From positions 1 through 5,280 of the forward strand of contig JAFTSR010000093.1 of assembly GCA_017467225.1 (NCBI GenBank): a stretch of 5,280 nucleotides of DNA. The letters run 5' to 3'. A program made the position numbers and the translations under genes. This document shows positions 4,491-5,280 of this stretch, piece after piece. The stretch comes from Clostridia bacterium (GTDB taxonomy: Bacteria; Bacillota_A; Clostridia; Oscillospirales; CAG-272). Below the pieces are notes generated by a model. That model saw nothing but the letters and a program-made list of their open reading frames with translations. It did no database searches and was not told the origin of the DNA. Numbering within the stretch: the stretch's first letter is position 1; the number at the start of each line of letters is the position of its first letter.

Positions 4491-5280
4491 TTACAGATGA
4501 ATTGCTGCAGCGCCATCAAAAGGCAGCCAATCGTAGCGCACGCGATGCGTGCCGTCTGCATCTCGCCACTCGTACACGCGAGGCGTGGAAGTCTCCATCC
4601 AGTCCACAGGACGCAGTGCGTAAGCCTCTCCGCGATCCTTACAGTCATTCCACAGCTGATAAGCCGCCTTCAGGTCTGCCTTCTGCTGCTCTGTTACGAC
4701 AGTCGGGTCGCAGGATACGAACAGAGGCGTAGCGCTACGCGCCAAAAGCTCCAGCCACTGGCGGTTGTTCTCCCAGGGGAACATACCCTTGATACCGACG
4801 CAATCGGCATCCGCGCCAAAGAATGCGCCCTGTTGCGGCAGGCGGAAGGCCAGCGTGTTGATACCCATCTTGCGAGTGCGCTCCCACTCAAAGCCGCTGG
4901 TATCATCGCCCGTACGGTTAGCATGCACCAGCCCCGCGCAAAGATGTCCGATGCAGTTGCAGCCCAGGATCTTGGCGCCTTTGGCACTCTCTAAAATTAC
5001 GCGGTAAAGGTTGATGATAATCTCGGCCGAGGTCTTGGTGCGGTCGTAAAAATGCCAGCCGTCGCTCGCCATAAAGTCAGTTGTCTGGAAGCCCCATTTT
5101 CCGAAAATGTCGAAGGTGGAAAAATCATGCTTGATCATCTCATAGCCCCAATCCACCACCATCTCGGTGCAGCGGCGAACATAGTCCAAAACGGCGGGAT
5201 GCGACGGGTCAAATGCATAACCACCCTCGCCGCGGCGACATTCATCGGGCAGATCGACCGCGTGGGTCGCGTCGATCAGG
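4491..5280 (-). CDS. C-terminal part of a clan GH-D glycoside hydrolase (alpha-galactosidase-like)
   Basis: The frame is open from the right edge to the TAA at 4493-4491, giving 262 visible residues; the true start lies outside. Residue numbers are counted from the first complete codon. FDPSHPAVLDYVRR (23-36) and WGYEMIKHDFSTFDIFGKWGF (about 44-64) carry a Lys-His-Asp motif, with Asp52 the likely nucleophile (compare KWD/KYD in GH36/GH27). LGCNCIGHLCAGLVHANRTGDDTSG (about 105-129) contains a Gly-Asp-Asp (Asp125/126) placed where the clan has its acid/base aspartate. The tail after about residue 190 looks like the start of a small beta domain. The first third, including any signal peptide, is not visible. 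It differs clearly from the other hydrolase in the window, so the two are not a recent duplication. The family assignment (GH36-like or a related GH-D family) is inferred. The substrate is probably an alpha-galactoside. Confidence 0.75.
   Translation of the reverse strand, partial: LIDATHAVDLPDECRRGEGGYAFDPSHPAVLDYVRRCTEMVVDWGYEMIKHDFSTFDIFGKWGFQTTDFMASDGWHFYDRTKTSAEIIINLYRVILESAKGAKILGCNCIGHLCAGLVHANRTGDDTSGFEWERTRKMGINTLAFRLPQQGAFFGADADCVGIKGMFPWENNRQWLELLARSATPLFVSCDPTVVTEQQKADLKAAYQLWNDCKDRGEAYALRPVDWMETSTPRVYEWRDADGTHRVRYDWLPFDGAAAIHL

Noticed and set aside
4425..4994. 189-codon plus-strand open frame opposite the truncated hydrolase
   Set aside because: No motif and low-complexity Arg/Ser/Leu-rich composition; the minus-strand frame has the GH-D motifs and stays open to the window edge.
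5187..5189. TTG at 5189 as the start of the right-hand hydrolase
   Set aside because: The frame stays open to the window edge and the upstream residues (FDPSHPAV) continue a barrel motif, so the gene is cut by the window rather than starting here.

Overview
The window looks like a moderately GC-rich, low-redundancy stretch of a Gram-positive genome, most likely a Clostridia/Oscillospirales-type gut bacterium. This is an inference from three things: strong AGGAGG-type ribosome binding sites, TTGACN-17-TAWAMT sigma-A promoters, and a mix of alpha-galactosidase-like enzymes with a signal-less parvulin. No species can be named. Every gene I can support is on the minus strand, so the window is best read from 5280 down to 1.

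Reading in transcription order: (1) 5280-4491 is the 3' part of a clan GH-D (alpha-galactosidase-like) glycoside hydrolase whose start lies outside the window. (2) A 98-base gap holds a strong sigma-A promoter embedded in a perfect 9-15-9 inverted repeat. (3) Three closely spaced genes follow: a cytosolic parvulin-type peptidyl-prolyl isomerase (4392-3646), a full-length GH36-like alpha-galactosidase (3615-1522) and a family 4 uracil-DNA glycosylase (1503-925). The gaps are 30 and 18 bases and no terminator is visible, so I infer one operon. (4) A 113-base spacer without a clear promoter or terminator leads to a GNAT acetyltransferase (811-335), which is visibly more AT-rich and uses TTA leucine codons, so it may be a later arrival. 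(5) A hairpin terminator (310-278) ends this unit. (6) Its T-rich tail runs straight into a strong extended -10 promoter (267-239) that drives a new gene, a probable aminoglycoside-phosphotransferase/choline-kinase-fold protein cut off by the left edge (206-1).

Together the genes suggest use of alpha-galactosides (two different GH-D enzymes on either side of the parvulin) beside housekeeping functions (protein folding and base-excision repair). No transporter, sugar regulator, mobile element, CRISPR array, tRNA or rRNA is visible. I see no convincing evidence for a new multi-gene system. The items most worth a second look are the dyad over the parvulin promoter, the 16-bp palindrome at the parvulin/GH36 junction, and the unusual active-site motif of the GH36-like enzyme.
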